Shown piece by piece: positions 22,035-30,264 of a stretch of 35,935 bases of DNA. Positions within the stretch are counted from its first letter, which is position 1; each line of letters begins with the position of its first letter. A model generated the notes under the pieces. That model worked only from the letters and a program-made list of their open reading frames with translations, did no database searches and was not told the origin of the DNA. This DNA comes from a virus. The stretch is taken from IMG/VR virus record IMGVR_UViG_3300028412_000013, positions 1 through 35,935 of that record. One strand, written 5' to 3'. Made by a program: the position numbers and the translations under genes.

Positions 22035-24243
22035 TGGTTGGGTTTATTTGGAATTCTACGTCGTATTGGTATAGATCTAAGTCAGAATCGTAATTGACCA
22101 TATTATAAGCTTTGGGCACAAGCTCGACTAGAGGTTCTGTAGAATTACCCAAGAGCCAACAGTTTTTGGAATTTCTAACCTGTTCCAAGTAAATCTGGTT
22201 ACTTGCAGGGATATACCCTGTATTCATAACAAGACTTATAGTCTTAATAGACTTTTCGTTTTTGATAGATTCTACAAGATTTGTAACATCCTTGGATTGG
22301 ATGAGTTCGTTTTCTGAAGAGAATCTCCAGTCTCCACAAAAGTCAAAAAACTGTGGCAGGCTGTATTCATCTTCGTAAACCACTTGGTTAAAACTCTTGC
22401 CTTCTGGGTAGACAATAAAACTTACTCGCTGTACGACTTTTTGTATAAAATCAATTTCTTTAGGGAAAAGCCTATACTCAATCTCATCTCCTATGTCGAA
22501 TTCAGAAAAATCTACAAGTAAGCCGTAGAGTCTCTCTATATTTATTTCTTCTTCAAAGGAATCGTAAAGTTTTCCGTTTCTTAATATCTCTAACACTATT
22601 TTCTCTCTAGTTACAAAATTAATAAGCCTAGAAGAATCTTTGGTGACTTTTTGCTGAACGTCTTTATCTCTAAGAAGGGCTAAGTTTTCTTGAAAAAAAG
22701 GATTGCGACCGGTGATAAAACGGATTAATTTGTTTTCTTGCTGATCTACAAAAGTATTATCTAAGGCATTATATAGCTGACTTTTGATAGTAACAGAAGA
22801 CGGCTTGTAATATTTTATAAAGTTATTGTTAACAAGGGGATCTAATGACTCTCTAACCATAAGCAACTTGTATAGGGAATTCGCATCTAAGCTACTAAGA
22901 GACCGCTTTACAATCTCCCCAATGTGTATTTCTGCTTTGGTATCGAAAAATCCTATTCTATACCTATACGTTTTTGGCAGCGTAGTGGCAAATGGATAGC
23001 CTATAGGAGAAACTTCTACATCTACGACAACATATCTTTCTTGTGGAGAATTATTGTAAACTCTACTAATTGCGGTGTTTTCGTCTGTAAAATTGAGTCC
23101 AGACTTGGACAACCCAAGCTCAAAACGCTCTGCAACTTTTAGTCTTACAGGGATAGTATACTCTTTTTCGTTTGCTATGAGTACTATATCATTTTCGTAA
23201 ACACCAGCAGAAAAATACTCATCGTCTATGGGTAGTACATCTATTTGGGAAGCGTTGGCCCCAGAGGTCTCCTCTAGAGACAACCAAGAAGGTGCTGCCA
23301 TACTCCAATTTCCTGTTCCAGAGATTCTTAAGGTTTGTGATACATTATTTTCTGCGCCCAAGACAACAAGAAAATTTAGCATTTGAGGTTGAAAGGTAAA
23401 TTCTGTAGTGCTAGAGACCAAAACATCTGCCTTAAGGAACTTTCTACCCCCATAATTATTCCCTAAATAAACATCTAAAACAGTTTCCCAAGTTCTTAAC
23501 TCATCTACTCTTTCGTCTGCAGACTCTTTTAATCTTATTTGCAATTCTGAAGTATTGTTGTAACTGTAAGCTGTCCTTCCCAACCAAGTAATAGGATTGG
23601 GAACATTATCTCCCACTAACTCAAAATCATCTTTTAGAGTAACCAAAACACCTGGGGTAGAATATAGCATCATGGTTACAACGGGTCTTTCTTCATTTCC
23701 AAGAACATGATTAAAATTTGCCACACTTGGGTTTATAAAGAAATTTCCTGCTTCTACTTTTTGAACGGCAATGCGAATATATACGCTGTGTTGAAGCTCC
23801 CAGTTTTCTGTAGATATTCTCTTGGCTTCAATAGTGTATCGTCTTACAATAAATAATCTGTTATCACTATTGGCAGGAAGGTTTTGAAGATCTTCGTAAG
23901 AAAAAACATCCTCAAAAACTAGATTATCTTCATCGATTATTATTCCGTCCTCTGGAATATTTGTAGCAACAACAATATGATCGAAAGAACCTGCAGTGCC
24001 AGGGGTACTTCTACCCTTAATTTTGTATTGCGAAAACACTGTATTGCCAAGAGTTTCGTTGTAATTGGGAACTGTTATAAGATTATTTCTATCGGGGATC
24101 TGTTGGTTAGTATCAGGAAAAAAATAAACCGTATCCTCATCTGGTAAACCGGGCATTGTAAACTCCCAATTAGTCCTTGTATTTGTCCCTGGCATTGGGT
24201 CAAAATCTCTTATAATAGGGGTAAGGTCTGGATAGTATGGCAT
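22012..24243 (-). CDS. Distal tail protein with BACON/Ig-like domains
   Basis: A protein of 743 residues. Two successive beta-sandwich units occupy about residues 160-380. The second shows the BACON-like order: LNFLVVLGAENNVSQTLRIS, NWSMAAPSWLSLEETSG, then VYENDIVLIANEKEYTIPVR. BACON domains are thought to bind carbohydrate or mucin and are known in Bacteroidota phage tail proteins. The C-terminal half (ERLYGLLVDFSEFDIGDEIE, VQRVSFIVYPEGKSFNQVVY) is a different fold, perhaps the attachment platform. The gene lies between the tape measure (4 bases upstream) and another distal tail gene (23-base overlap). Confidence 0.65.
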   Translation of the reverse strand: MPYYPDLTPIIRDFDPMPGTNTRTNWEFTMPGLPDEDTVYFFPDTNQQIPDRNNLITVPNYNETLGNTVFSQYKIKGRSTPGTAGSFDHIVVATNIPEDGIIIDEDNLVFEDVFSYEDLQNLPANSDNRLFIVRRYTIEAKRISTENWELQHSVYIRIAVQKVEAGNFFINPSVANFNHVLGNEERPVVTMMLYSTPGVLVTLKDDFELVGDNVPNPITWLGRTAYSYNNTSELQIRLKESADERVDELRTWETVLDVYLGNNYGGRKFLKADVLVSSTTEFTFQPQMLNFLVVLGAENNVSQTLRISGTGNWSMAAPSWLSLEETSGANASQIDVLPIDDEYFSAGVYENDIVLIANEKEYTIPVRLKVAERFELGLSKSGLNFTDENTAISRVYNNSPQERYVVVDVEVSPIGYPFATTLPKTYRYRIGFFDTKAEIHIGEIVKRSLSSLDANSLYKLLMVRESLDPLVNNNFIKYYKPSSVTIKSQLYNALDNTFVDQQENKLIRFITGRNPFFQENLALLRDKDVQQKVTKDSSRLINFVTREKIVLEILRNGKLYDSFEEEINIERLYGLLVDFSEFDIGDEIEYRLFPKEIDFIQKVVQRVSFIVYPEGKSFNQVVYEDEYSLPQFFDFCGDWRFSSENELIQSKDVTNLVESIKNEKSIKTISLVMNTGYIPASNQIYLEQVRNSKNCWLLGNSTEPLVELVPKAYNMVNYDSDLDLYQYDVEFQINPTNDLQNYS

Positions 24244-24247
24244 GGTC

Positions 24248-27200
24248 TTATAGTTTTGATGATTCTTTTCTTTTTCTGAATTTGTCTAGGGCTTCTTGGA
24301 GTTCTCTGGCATTGGCTTCACTAGCAATAACCTTAGCCATGATGCCGCTTTCTATAATCTTATTGAGCTTAATAAGAGTATTTGTGTTTTGGGCGATAAG
24401 CAGTGCCATCTCATTAGTTGTTCCTTGGCCAGTTTCTTCTTTATAAAAACCGTCTTGGAAACCACGAACGGTAGACAACTGCCTATTGAGGGTTTCCTTA
24501 AGATCTGGTGTGAGCTTGGCATAATCGCCACCAGTAATAATCATCTCTGGGGCTTGCTTTCCTTGTTCTCCTGCAAGAAACGTAGTAGGCTGGTCTACAA
24601 GTCCAGATCTAGACATACCACCATTTATGGCGTTGAATATCTTACCGTCTTGCTCCCGCTTTACAGGAAAAGTATCACCGTAAAAGCCTTCTTCATAACC
24701 AGGTGTAGATAGTACCATTGCTGCTTGTGCAACACCCAAAGCAGAAACAATACCTGTAAGTATCCCTGCACTAATACCAAAGTCGAACTTTGGTACTTGC
24801 GCCCAAATACTCATAATAGCTTGAGCAGTATTTATAGCAATGGATGCGAGAGCCATTGTTTTTTCTCGCTCAGCCTGTTTCTTAGCAATCTCTTCCTTTT
24901 TCTTTTCAAGATCTTCATCCATATTAGCAACAGCATCGTTATACTGGCGCTCATTTATATATCCTGAATCTAATCTGTCTTTAAGAATTTGCTTTTCTCG
25001 ATTGTTATTTTGCTCGAGCTGCTGCATCCTAGCGTTTTCATTTTGGCTACGCATATTGGAAAACATAGCAAAAGCATTATTCGCTGCAGCTGCTACCATT
25101 ACAACACTTTCTAGAACATTTTCTAAATCTCTAAAATTGGTAAACATCGTGTCGTATTGCTCGGGTGTAAAACCAAGGATGTCTGTATTACCACCAAGAC
25201 CAAGATCTCCAAGTGCGTCTGCTTGTCCTCCATTACTCATTTGAGCTAGAAGAAGATTAATTTGTGAAATTTCTAAACCTAAGACCTGAAGTCTAGCAAC
25301 AATTTGGTTCTTCTGTTCTTCTGTAAGGAGCTCAATGTCAAATCCTTTAAAGGTATCTGTGTCGTTTATATTTTGGATGTACTCTTTAAGCTCTTGGATG
25401 TGAGCTTTCTCTTTTGCTAAATCCTCTCTACGAAATTGATCTTTAAGCTTTTGAGTTTCTTCCTGTGAACTTGCTACAGCTCTTAATTTTACGTTACGAG
25501 CTTCTTGAATTAAAACTTGTTCTTGCAGGTATTGATCTTCTAATAATCTTACTTCATCTTCGATCCCATCACTAAATATTTGAGATCTCCTTTGCTGATG
25601 TATTTCATCTTGAGTTTCAATATTTTTATTGATTTGCTCATTTTGAAGAAGAAGCTTATTGGCTTGCTTTAATTTGCCTTTATTTTTAAGTTCTTGAATA
25701 ACTTCTTCAGAAGCAAGCTGACTTTGCAAATCTTCATTAACTCGCTTGTTTCTTAAATCTTCAAGAGCTAATTCTTTTTGTAAACCTTCTTGCATTACCT
25801 CCAACATAGAGTCTTCACTATCTCTAGTAAGTTGTAAGAGTTTATCTGCAAATTCCTTTTCAGAATTAAGACTGCCTTGGTTGTTTTGAGTAGTTCTCAC
25901 TCGTTCCCATTTGCCGTTTTTGTAGACAAATGAAATATCACCTATGCTTTTGGTTTCACCTTCTTTAGGTCCAGTACTACCTTCTACTGGATTAAAAAAA
26001 GCTTCTACATCTTCTGGACTAAAATCGAGTTGTTTTAATTTTTCTGTAAGATCAATTTGCTTTTGGATATTAGAATTGAGTTCTACTCTAGCATCAGCTA
26101 ATGCTATAAGTGCATCCCTACTTGCAATGACCTCTGGTAATCTAGATCTTTCACCCAACTGCCCTCTCTTAGTTGTGGCAGTTGGAGTAAAGTCATCAAG
26201 AGCTTCGTTCTTAATACGCTCTCTAATCGCAAGTTCTGATTCTAATTGTTTTACACCATTTTCTAGTGCAGCTTGACTGTCCTTTGCTCCTTGCAAACGG
26301 GATGCAAGCGTACTCGCTTCTTCATCTGCCTGTAGTCTTTTTAATTTTATCTGTTCTCTTACAGCTTCAGTATTGAGTTTGAAAGCTCCAGTCTCTTCAT
26401 CTATCATTAATACAGATTCACCAAGACGATCCTTAAGTAGCAGAGTAATAGTTTCTAGCCTTTCCTTTACCTCTATTGTAGGCTCAACACCGTCCTTGGT
26501 TAACTCTTTATATTCTTCTAAAAGCCTAGAGCTTTCTCTAGCTAATAATCTATTATTTTGTGCAGCCTTAAAGGTTTGCACGTTTTGTTTCTCAAGAGCT
26601 TCAGAAACATCGTCTACAATTCCAAACAAATCTGCAAACCCACGGATAAAGCTTTCAAGTGGAGCTTTTAGTCCAGCTAAAAAACCATTTAAAGCTTTAT
26701 TAATTTTACCTACTACAGCAGCAAAATTTTCATTTTTAAGATTGTACTCGTTAGTAAGGGATGTATTTTCTCTTAGGGCTACGCCAGCCTGTTCTTGTCT
26801 TTTTCGTAAAAGATCTGTATCACTAGCAAGAGCAGAAATAGCTTGCATACCTCTTGTGCCTCCAAGCTCAATCCCTTTAAGACGTTGTGCCATGGTTTCC
26901 ATTGTAGGATTACCTTTGTTAATTCCTTCAAGGAAAACAATAAGCGCTTCGTTGGCATCTTCTTCCAAAAGTTTGGAAAACTCTGCTATAGAAAGACCTG
27001 CTATACTAGCAAAATCACTAACGTTCTCACCCATAGAAAGCAAGGTTTTATTGATAGCAGTGGCAGAAATTTCACGGCTTTGGCCAAGCTCATCAAAAGC
27101 TGCAGCCAAACCTATAATTTTATCAGCTTGTATGTCTGCGAGGTCTGAAACCCCTGCGGTACGCTTCATAAAATCTACAAGGAAATCTGCGGTGTTGGCA

Positions 27201-28102
27201 CCAGAAGCAGAAATTTCGTTTATGGCAGACCCTAAAGACTGCATAGACTTTTCAAAACTTCTTCCAGTTTGCTCACCAACTTGAAAAATGTTGGTCATTT
27301 TACCAACTTCTCGTATAGCCTGGTCGGAAAGATCATCGCCTAAAGCAACCTTCATTTGGTTGGCACTTTCTACAAAGCCCATTATGTTTTTAACACCTGT
27401 TATTCCTAAACGGCCTGCTTCTTCCGAAAGGCCCAGAAGCTCCATACGCGAACTTCTTGTATCGAGTTGTCCAAAACTTTTAGTAAGCTCGTTGACTTCA
27501 TCTATAGTAAGACCAGTTGTTTTTTGAACATTACTTTGAGCGTCTGCGAGTTCAGAATTAAAGTCAATCACCCTCTGTATAGAAAAGGCAATGCCAGTAA
27601 GACCCGCTATTACTGAAACTCCCAAAGCTGCATAACGGTTAAATCCATCTGCCAATCCACTAAGAGAGAATTTAGCAGCATTGGCTTGGGTGGCCAGTTG
27701 CTTTATTCTAGAATTGGTTGCAGTAAGATCCAGTTGCAAACGTTTATACTCTGCGGATCCTGGTACCATATTACGCAATTGCAAACGTAATGTAGAGGCT
27801 CTTTTTTGCAATTGAGCCATGGTAAGACCCGTTACCCCTATTTGATTTTGCAACTCTTTCATTCTTGCCTTATTGGCGTTTATGACAGAGTTGTTTTCCT
27901 TTATAGAAGCAGAAAGTTTCTTATACTCGGCAGTGTTTTGCTTACCCTGAGCACGGAGTTTATCCCTTTCTGCCCTAAGCGTTTTGTTGGTAGACGTAAG
28001 TTTTCTAGTTTGAGAATCTAGACCCTGAAGCTCTTTTTGTGCGGTGTCTCCATTAATAATAATGGAAAACCTCATTTCCTCGTCTACAATGCGCTTTCCC
28101 AT
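24248..28102 (-). CDS. Tail tape measure protein
   Basis: A protein of 1284 residues. The N-terminal 150 residues are long coiled coil (ELQGLDSQTRKLTSTNKTLR). A hydrophobic segment at about 155-180 (AALGVSVIAGLTGIAFSI) and the TP901-type core follow, with FNSELADAQSNVQKTTGLTI, EAGRLGITGVKNIMGFVESA and ISASGANTADFLVDFMKRTA. Another coiled-coil region covers 780-1020. A second hydrophobic patch near the end (ALASIAINTAQAIMSIWAQV) and a GGMSRSG tail region follow. Such proteins set tail length and pass into the host membrane during injection. Its size suggests a flexible tail of roughly 190 nm by the usual 0.15 nm per residue. Late promoter A lies 17 bases upstream. Confidence 0.93.
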   Translation of the reverse strand: MGKRIVDEEMRFSIIINGDTAQKELQGLDSQTRKLTSTNKTLRAERDKLRAQGKQNTAEYKKLSASIKENNSVINANKARMKELQNQIGVTGLTMAQLQKRASTLRLQLRNMVPGSAEYKRLQLDLTATNSRIKQLATQANAAKFSLSGLADGFNRYAALGVSVIAGLTGIAFSIQRVIDFNSELADAQSNVQKTTGLTIDEVNELTKSFGQLDTRSSRMELLGLSEEAGRLGITGVKNIMGFVESANQMKVALGDDLSDQAIREVGKMTNIFQVGEQTGRSFEKSMQSLGSAINEISASGANTADFLVDFMKRTAGVSDLADIQADKIIGLAAAFDELGQSREISATAINKTLLSMGENVSDFASIAGLSIAEFSKLLEEDANEALIVFLEGINKGNPTMETMAQRLKGIELGGTRGMQAISALASDTDLLRKRQEQAGVALRENTSLTNEYNLKNENFAAVVGKINKALNGFLAGLKAPLESFIRGFADLFGIVDDVSEALEKQNVQTFKAAQNNRLLARESSRLLEEYKELTKDGVEPTIEVKERLETITLLLKDRLGESVLMIDEETGAFKLNTEAVREQIKLKRLQADEEASTLASRLQGAKDSQAALENGVKQLESELAIRERIKNEALDDFTPTATTKRGQLGERSRLPEVIASRDALIALADARVELNSNIQKQIDLTEKLKQLDFSPEDVEAFFNPVEGSTGPKEGETKSIGDISFVYKNGKWERVRTTQNNQGSLNSEKEFADKLLQLTRDSEDSMLEVMQEGLQKELALEDLRNKRVNEDLQSQLASEEVIQELKNKGKLKQANKLLLQNEQINKNIETQDEIHQQRRSQIFSDGIEDEVRLLEDQYLQEQVLIQEARNVKLRAVASSQEETQKLKDQFRREDLAKEKAHIQELKEYIQNINDTDTFKGFDIELLTEEQKNQIVARLQVLGLEISQINLLLAQMSNGGQADALGDLGLGGNTDILGFTPEQYDTMFTNFRDLENVLESVVMVAAAANNAFAMFSNMRSQNENARMQQLEQNNNREKQILKDRLDSGYINERQYNDAVANMDEDLEKKKEEIAKKQAEREKTMALASIAINTAQAIMSIWAQVPKFDFGISAGILTGIVSALGVAQAAMVLSTPGYEEGFYGDTFPVKREQDGKIFNAINGGMSRSGLVDQPTTFLAGEQGKQAPEMIITGGDYAKLTPDLKETLNRQLSTVRGFQDGFYKEETGQGTTNEMALLIAQNTNTLIKLNKIIESGIMAKVIASEANARELQEALDKFRKRKESSKL

Positions 28103-28118
28103 GTTATGAACTTTTGTT

Positions 28119-28154
28119 CAAATTTGGGTTAATCGATAGGTTTAAGGTGTGACA
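28119..28154 (-). promoter_or_regulatory. Late-type promoter A, tail operon
   Basis: On the minus strand TGTCACAC, 20 bases, then CAAATTTG, ending 17 bases before the tape-measure ATG. The upstream context TTGTCACACCTTA is shared with promoter B over 13 bases. Confidence 0.75.
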
Positions 28155-28200
28155 AGTGGTGGGAAGTGGTTTAGTAGTTGGTTAGTACTAAAAGTTAAAC

Positions 28201-28440
28201 CTATTGGTCCCCGTTCTTCTCTGGGTAATTTTCCTTAAGCCAAACTTGATACCAGTCCTCTTGTTTGGTTTTGCGATTATAGAAAAGCCAAATGAATCTA
28301 CACAATATAGACGCTGAAGCGGAAAATACAAATAACCATAAGTAGATCATCCATTCCATACTAGAGCTTTCGCTTACTGGCTGTACTGGAATAGAGATTT
28401 GTAACACAAAAAATTGAATAGTAAAGAGTAAAGTTTTCAT
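28201..28440 (-). CDS. Small membrane protein with signal-like N-terminus
   Basis: Started at MKTLLFTIQFFVLQIS, 79 residues; the frame is open to 28488 but that would overlap the preceding gene, while 28440 starts 10 bases after its stop. The first 18 residues look like a signal peptide or membrane anchor. A second segment (WMIYLWLFVFSASASILCRF) precedes a basic, charged tail (YNRKTKQEDWYQVWLKENYP). It may sit in the inner membrane with its tail in the cytoplasm. It ends the right early operon. A superinfection-exclusion or antiholin role can be imagined from location and topology but is not shown. Confidence 0.55.
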   Translation of the reverse strand: MKTLLFTIQFFVLQISIPVQPVSESSSMEWMIYLWLFVFSASASILCRFIWLFYNRKTKQEDWYQVWLKENYPEKNGDQ

Positions 28441-28450
28441 GAATTTTGGA

Positions 28451-28744
28451 TTAAATGTTAGTAATATTTTCCCATTCGCTAATGACATAGTCTATTTGGG
28501 ATTTGTATTCGTAGTAGTAAGCGTAAAAACCTTCAAACTGATCTATAGAATTCATCACCGTAGCATGATCACGTCCAGATAAAGCGGAAAGCCTTAACAG
28601 AGTATACTTGTGATCCCTAAGTAAGAAAAAGTAAACACTTCTGGCCACAATAATGGATTTCTTACGAGATCGACTAAACAAATCCTCTATCTGGAAGCTT
28701 TCTTTTACAATGGTCTCGAGCTGATTATGTTTTAGAAGTGTCAT
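28451..28744 (-). CDS. Stand-alone DnaA domain-IV-like DNA-binding protein
   Basis: A protein of 97 residues that matches only the C-terminal DNA-binding domain of DnaA: IEDLFSRSRKKSIIVARSVY, FFLLRDHKYTLLRLSAL, then SGRDHATVMNSIDQ at residues 56-69, equal to the DnaA signature GRDHTTV. The AAA+ domain is missing. In DnaA this domain reads DnaA boxes. A lone copy could compete with or recruit host initiation, or repress. It belongs to the right early operon, next to a membrane protein and to KilA-N. Confidence 0.75.
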   Translation of the reverse strand: MTLLKHNQLETIVKESFQIEDLFSRSRKKSIIVARSVYFFLLRDHKYTLLRLSALSGRDHATVMNSIDQFEGFYAYYYEYKSQIDYVISEWENITNI

Positions 28745-28800
28745 TAAATTTTCTGTTTAAATGGATTATTTGGGCGCCATTTGGTGCTCGTTTAGAGTTT

Positions 28801-29073
28801 TTATGATTCTATTTTTTGATAGTTTTTTCTAACTACAGTTTCAAATCTATTTTGCATGTCTTGCAAATACGTGTTAGACCTTAGGTAGGTCGATTTCCCA
28901 AAGGTTGAGTCTATAACTCTTTCCATTTTGGGTAAGAGAAGCTCAATAACTTTTACCATTTCTAAGGCTTCTGGGCCATCTGCTTTTACAGATTCCAAAT
29001 CGTCCATAAGACACATGAGGTGAGTCATGATCTTATGGGATTTGATAGCCATTTGTTTGCTAGTTTTTTTCAT
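28801..29073 (-). CDS. Small helical protein of the right early operon
   Basis: A protein of 90 residues with a basic start (MKKTSKQMAIKSHKIM) and long helices (LMDDLESVKADGPEALEMVK; LQDMQNRFETVVRKNYQKIE). No membrane segment. Its start overlaps the stop of the KilA-N gene by 4 bases, so it is coupled to it and may be its partner. Not recognised. Confidence 0.55.
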   Translation of the reverse strand: MKKTSKQMAIKSHKIMTHLMCLMDDLESVKADGPEALEMVKVIELLLPKMERVIDSTFGKSTYLRSNTYLQDMQNRFETVVRKNYQKIES

Positions 29074-29624
29074 GTGCTTGTTTTAGGACTTCCGAACAAT
29101 TTCAATTGATTCTGGATAGCTTTTGTTTTAGCATTTTTAGCCTGTTTAAATTGACTTTCCCTTTCAAAGTATTCAATCACCATTTCAGAAGTAGGATTTT
29201 CAATAATTTGAACTTTAATAATTTCCATTTTTTGCTTAGCTTCTTCTTGACGAGCATGTGCTTCCCAATGCTTTTTATAGTTCCCAAAGAGAATATCTTG
29301 AATGCAGCTGTAAACCCATATTTCAAAATCTACATCTAGCCAAGCAGCAAATTTTAAAGCGACCATCTCATCCATAAAAGTTCCTGCTTTATTGTTTGAA
29401 TAAACCAAATCAATTTCATTATATCGTGGCACATCTGCCACGATATTTAATTTTTCAAGTAAACGATTTAAGTACTTTTTGGTTGACTTTAATCTTAAAA
29501 AGTCCTTTGTTTCTTTTCCGAATAGTTTTGCCATTTCAGTGGCATTTACCATCACATTGGCATCTGTTGGGTTTACCAAAAAATGTATTTGGGTTTCCTG
29601 GTAAATAAATTCTAGTGTTTTCAT
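29070..29624 (-). CDS. KilA-N domain protein, antirepressor-like
   Basis: A protein of 184 residues. The KilA-N domain spans about 15-115: DANVMVNATEMAKLFGKETK, FLRLKSTKKYLNRLLEKLN, FMDEMVALKFAAWLDVDFEI, WVYSCIQDILFG. The rest is a charged coiled-coil helix ending KLFG. KilA-N proteins in temperate phages are often antirepressors or DNA-binding regulators. A 26-base hairpin lies inside the reading frame (29421-29446), encoding NIVADVPRYNE, and a sister hairpin with the same outer stem and loop lies in its leader. That suggests the protein or another factor reads this structure. Confidence 0.8.
   Translation of the reverse strand: MKTLEFIYQETQIHFLVNPTDANVMVNATEMAKLFGKETKDFLRLKSTKKYLNRLLEKLNIVADVPRYNEIDLVYSNNKAGTFMDEMVALKFAAWLDVDFEIWVYSCIQDILFGNYKKHWEAHARQEEAKQKMEIIKVQIIENPTSEMVIEYFERESQFKQAKNAKTKAIQNQLKLFGSPKTST
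29421..29446 (-). repeat. Hairpin inside the KilA-N gene
   Basis: Arms ATATCGTGGCA and TGCCACGATAT are a perfect 11-bp inverted repeat around CATC (GATG in the minus-strand RNA). The outer six base pairs, the closing C-G/A-T pairs and the loop are identical to the leader hairpin at 29676-29707; the middle base pairs differ. Confidence 0.7.
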
Positions 29625-29675
29625 GATTTCTGTTTATTTAGTTAATATTAATTATAGTTAGAATTGGTAAGTTTC

Positions 29676-29707
29676 AATATATCGACTCACATCTGAGCCG
29701 ATATATT
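29676..29707 (-). repeat. Hairpin in the KilA-N gene leader
   Basis: AATATATCG and CGATATATT are perfect 9-bp arms. Inside them one A-C mismatch is followed by CTCA/TGAG and the loop CATC. It lies 52 bases before the KilA-N start and is the partner of the hairpin at 29421-29446. Confidence 0.7.
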
Positions 29708-29762
29708 TAAACTAAAGCATTCCAATACCAAGTCTTTTTGTTAGTAGTAGCCTTTTTCATTT

Positions 29763-29939
29763 CTAATGTCCTTGCCCAAAATGGGGTAGACTACTTTCAT
29801 CCTCACGAATTAGAGTAGCTGCAGCAGACATTTTTCTTTCCACCTCTAGAGAGAGTTCCAAGAGTTCTGTATAGGTGCAGGAGTTGACGTACTGGGTAGG
29901 TGTGATCTCTATTTGTATCACTTTTTCAAGCTTTGGCAT
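29763..29939 (-). CDS. Small unrecognised protein, 58 residues
   Basis: The frame reads MPKLEKVIQIEITPTQYVNS, then CTYTELLELSLEVERKMSAA, ending PHFGQGH. It is helical and acidic-basic mixed, with no membrane segment. It is the first gene behind dyad site 4, which lies 69 bases upstream, and starts the part of the right early operon that contains KilA-N. Function unknown. Confidence 0.55.
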   Translation of the reverse strand: MPKLEKVIQIEITPTQYVNSCTYTELLELSLEVERKMSAAATLIREDESSLPHFGQGH

Positions 29940-30000
29940 AAGGAAAAGTGTTAATTGGTTGAGTGAAAATTGTAAGCTTCTTTTTTTGCGATAATGTTCG

Positions 30001-30037
30001 GTAGTAAACTACATATGTCGCCAATCTAAACGTAAGA
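30001..30037 (-). promoter_or_regulatory. Dyad site 4 with TTG and one 11-bp box
   Basis: A perfect ACTACATATGTCGC (30008-30021) is preceded on the minus strand by TTG and followed by TTTACTAC, a poor -7. A single reverse 11-bp box (30027-30037, minus TCTTACGTTTA) lies next to it, so both signal classes meet here as they do beside the repressor. Confidence 0.55.
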
Positions 30038-30081
30038 ATAAGAGAGCAGTAACGCTTTGATGTTCCTAGATACATGATTCT

Positions 30082-30264
30082 TTAAGAATTAAGAGTAAAA
30101 AGATTTGGAATAAATACTGCTGTAATATACTCATCTTCATCAACTAAGACAAGAAAGTCCTTGTCTGCTTCTCGATGCCATAGGCTTCCTTCATCGATCT
30201 CCACACCCTGGTGTGTTGCTACAGGGCGTAGATTACGATAAGCGATGTATTTCGCTTTAGACAT
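30082..30264 (-). CDS. Small unrecognised protein, 60 residues
   Basis: The frame starts MSKAKYIAYRNLRPVATHQG, continues IDEGSLWHREADKDFLVLVD and ends FIPNLFTLNS. It looks like a small beta-rich soluble protein. It overlaps the upstream gene by 8 bases and is therefore coupled to it. Unrecognised. Confidence 0.55.
   Translation of the reverse strand: MSKAKYIAYRNLRPVATHQGVEIDEGSLWHREADKDFLVLVDEDEYITAVFIPNLFTLNS

Noticed and set aside
26373-27284. A 303-codon open frame on the plus strand opposite the tape measure gene
   Set aside because: Serine- and leucine-rich low-complexity translation, lies fully antisense to a well-supported gene, no promoter or coherent domain; a shadow frame.
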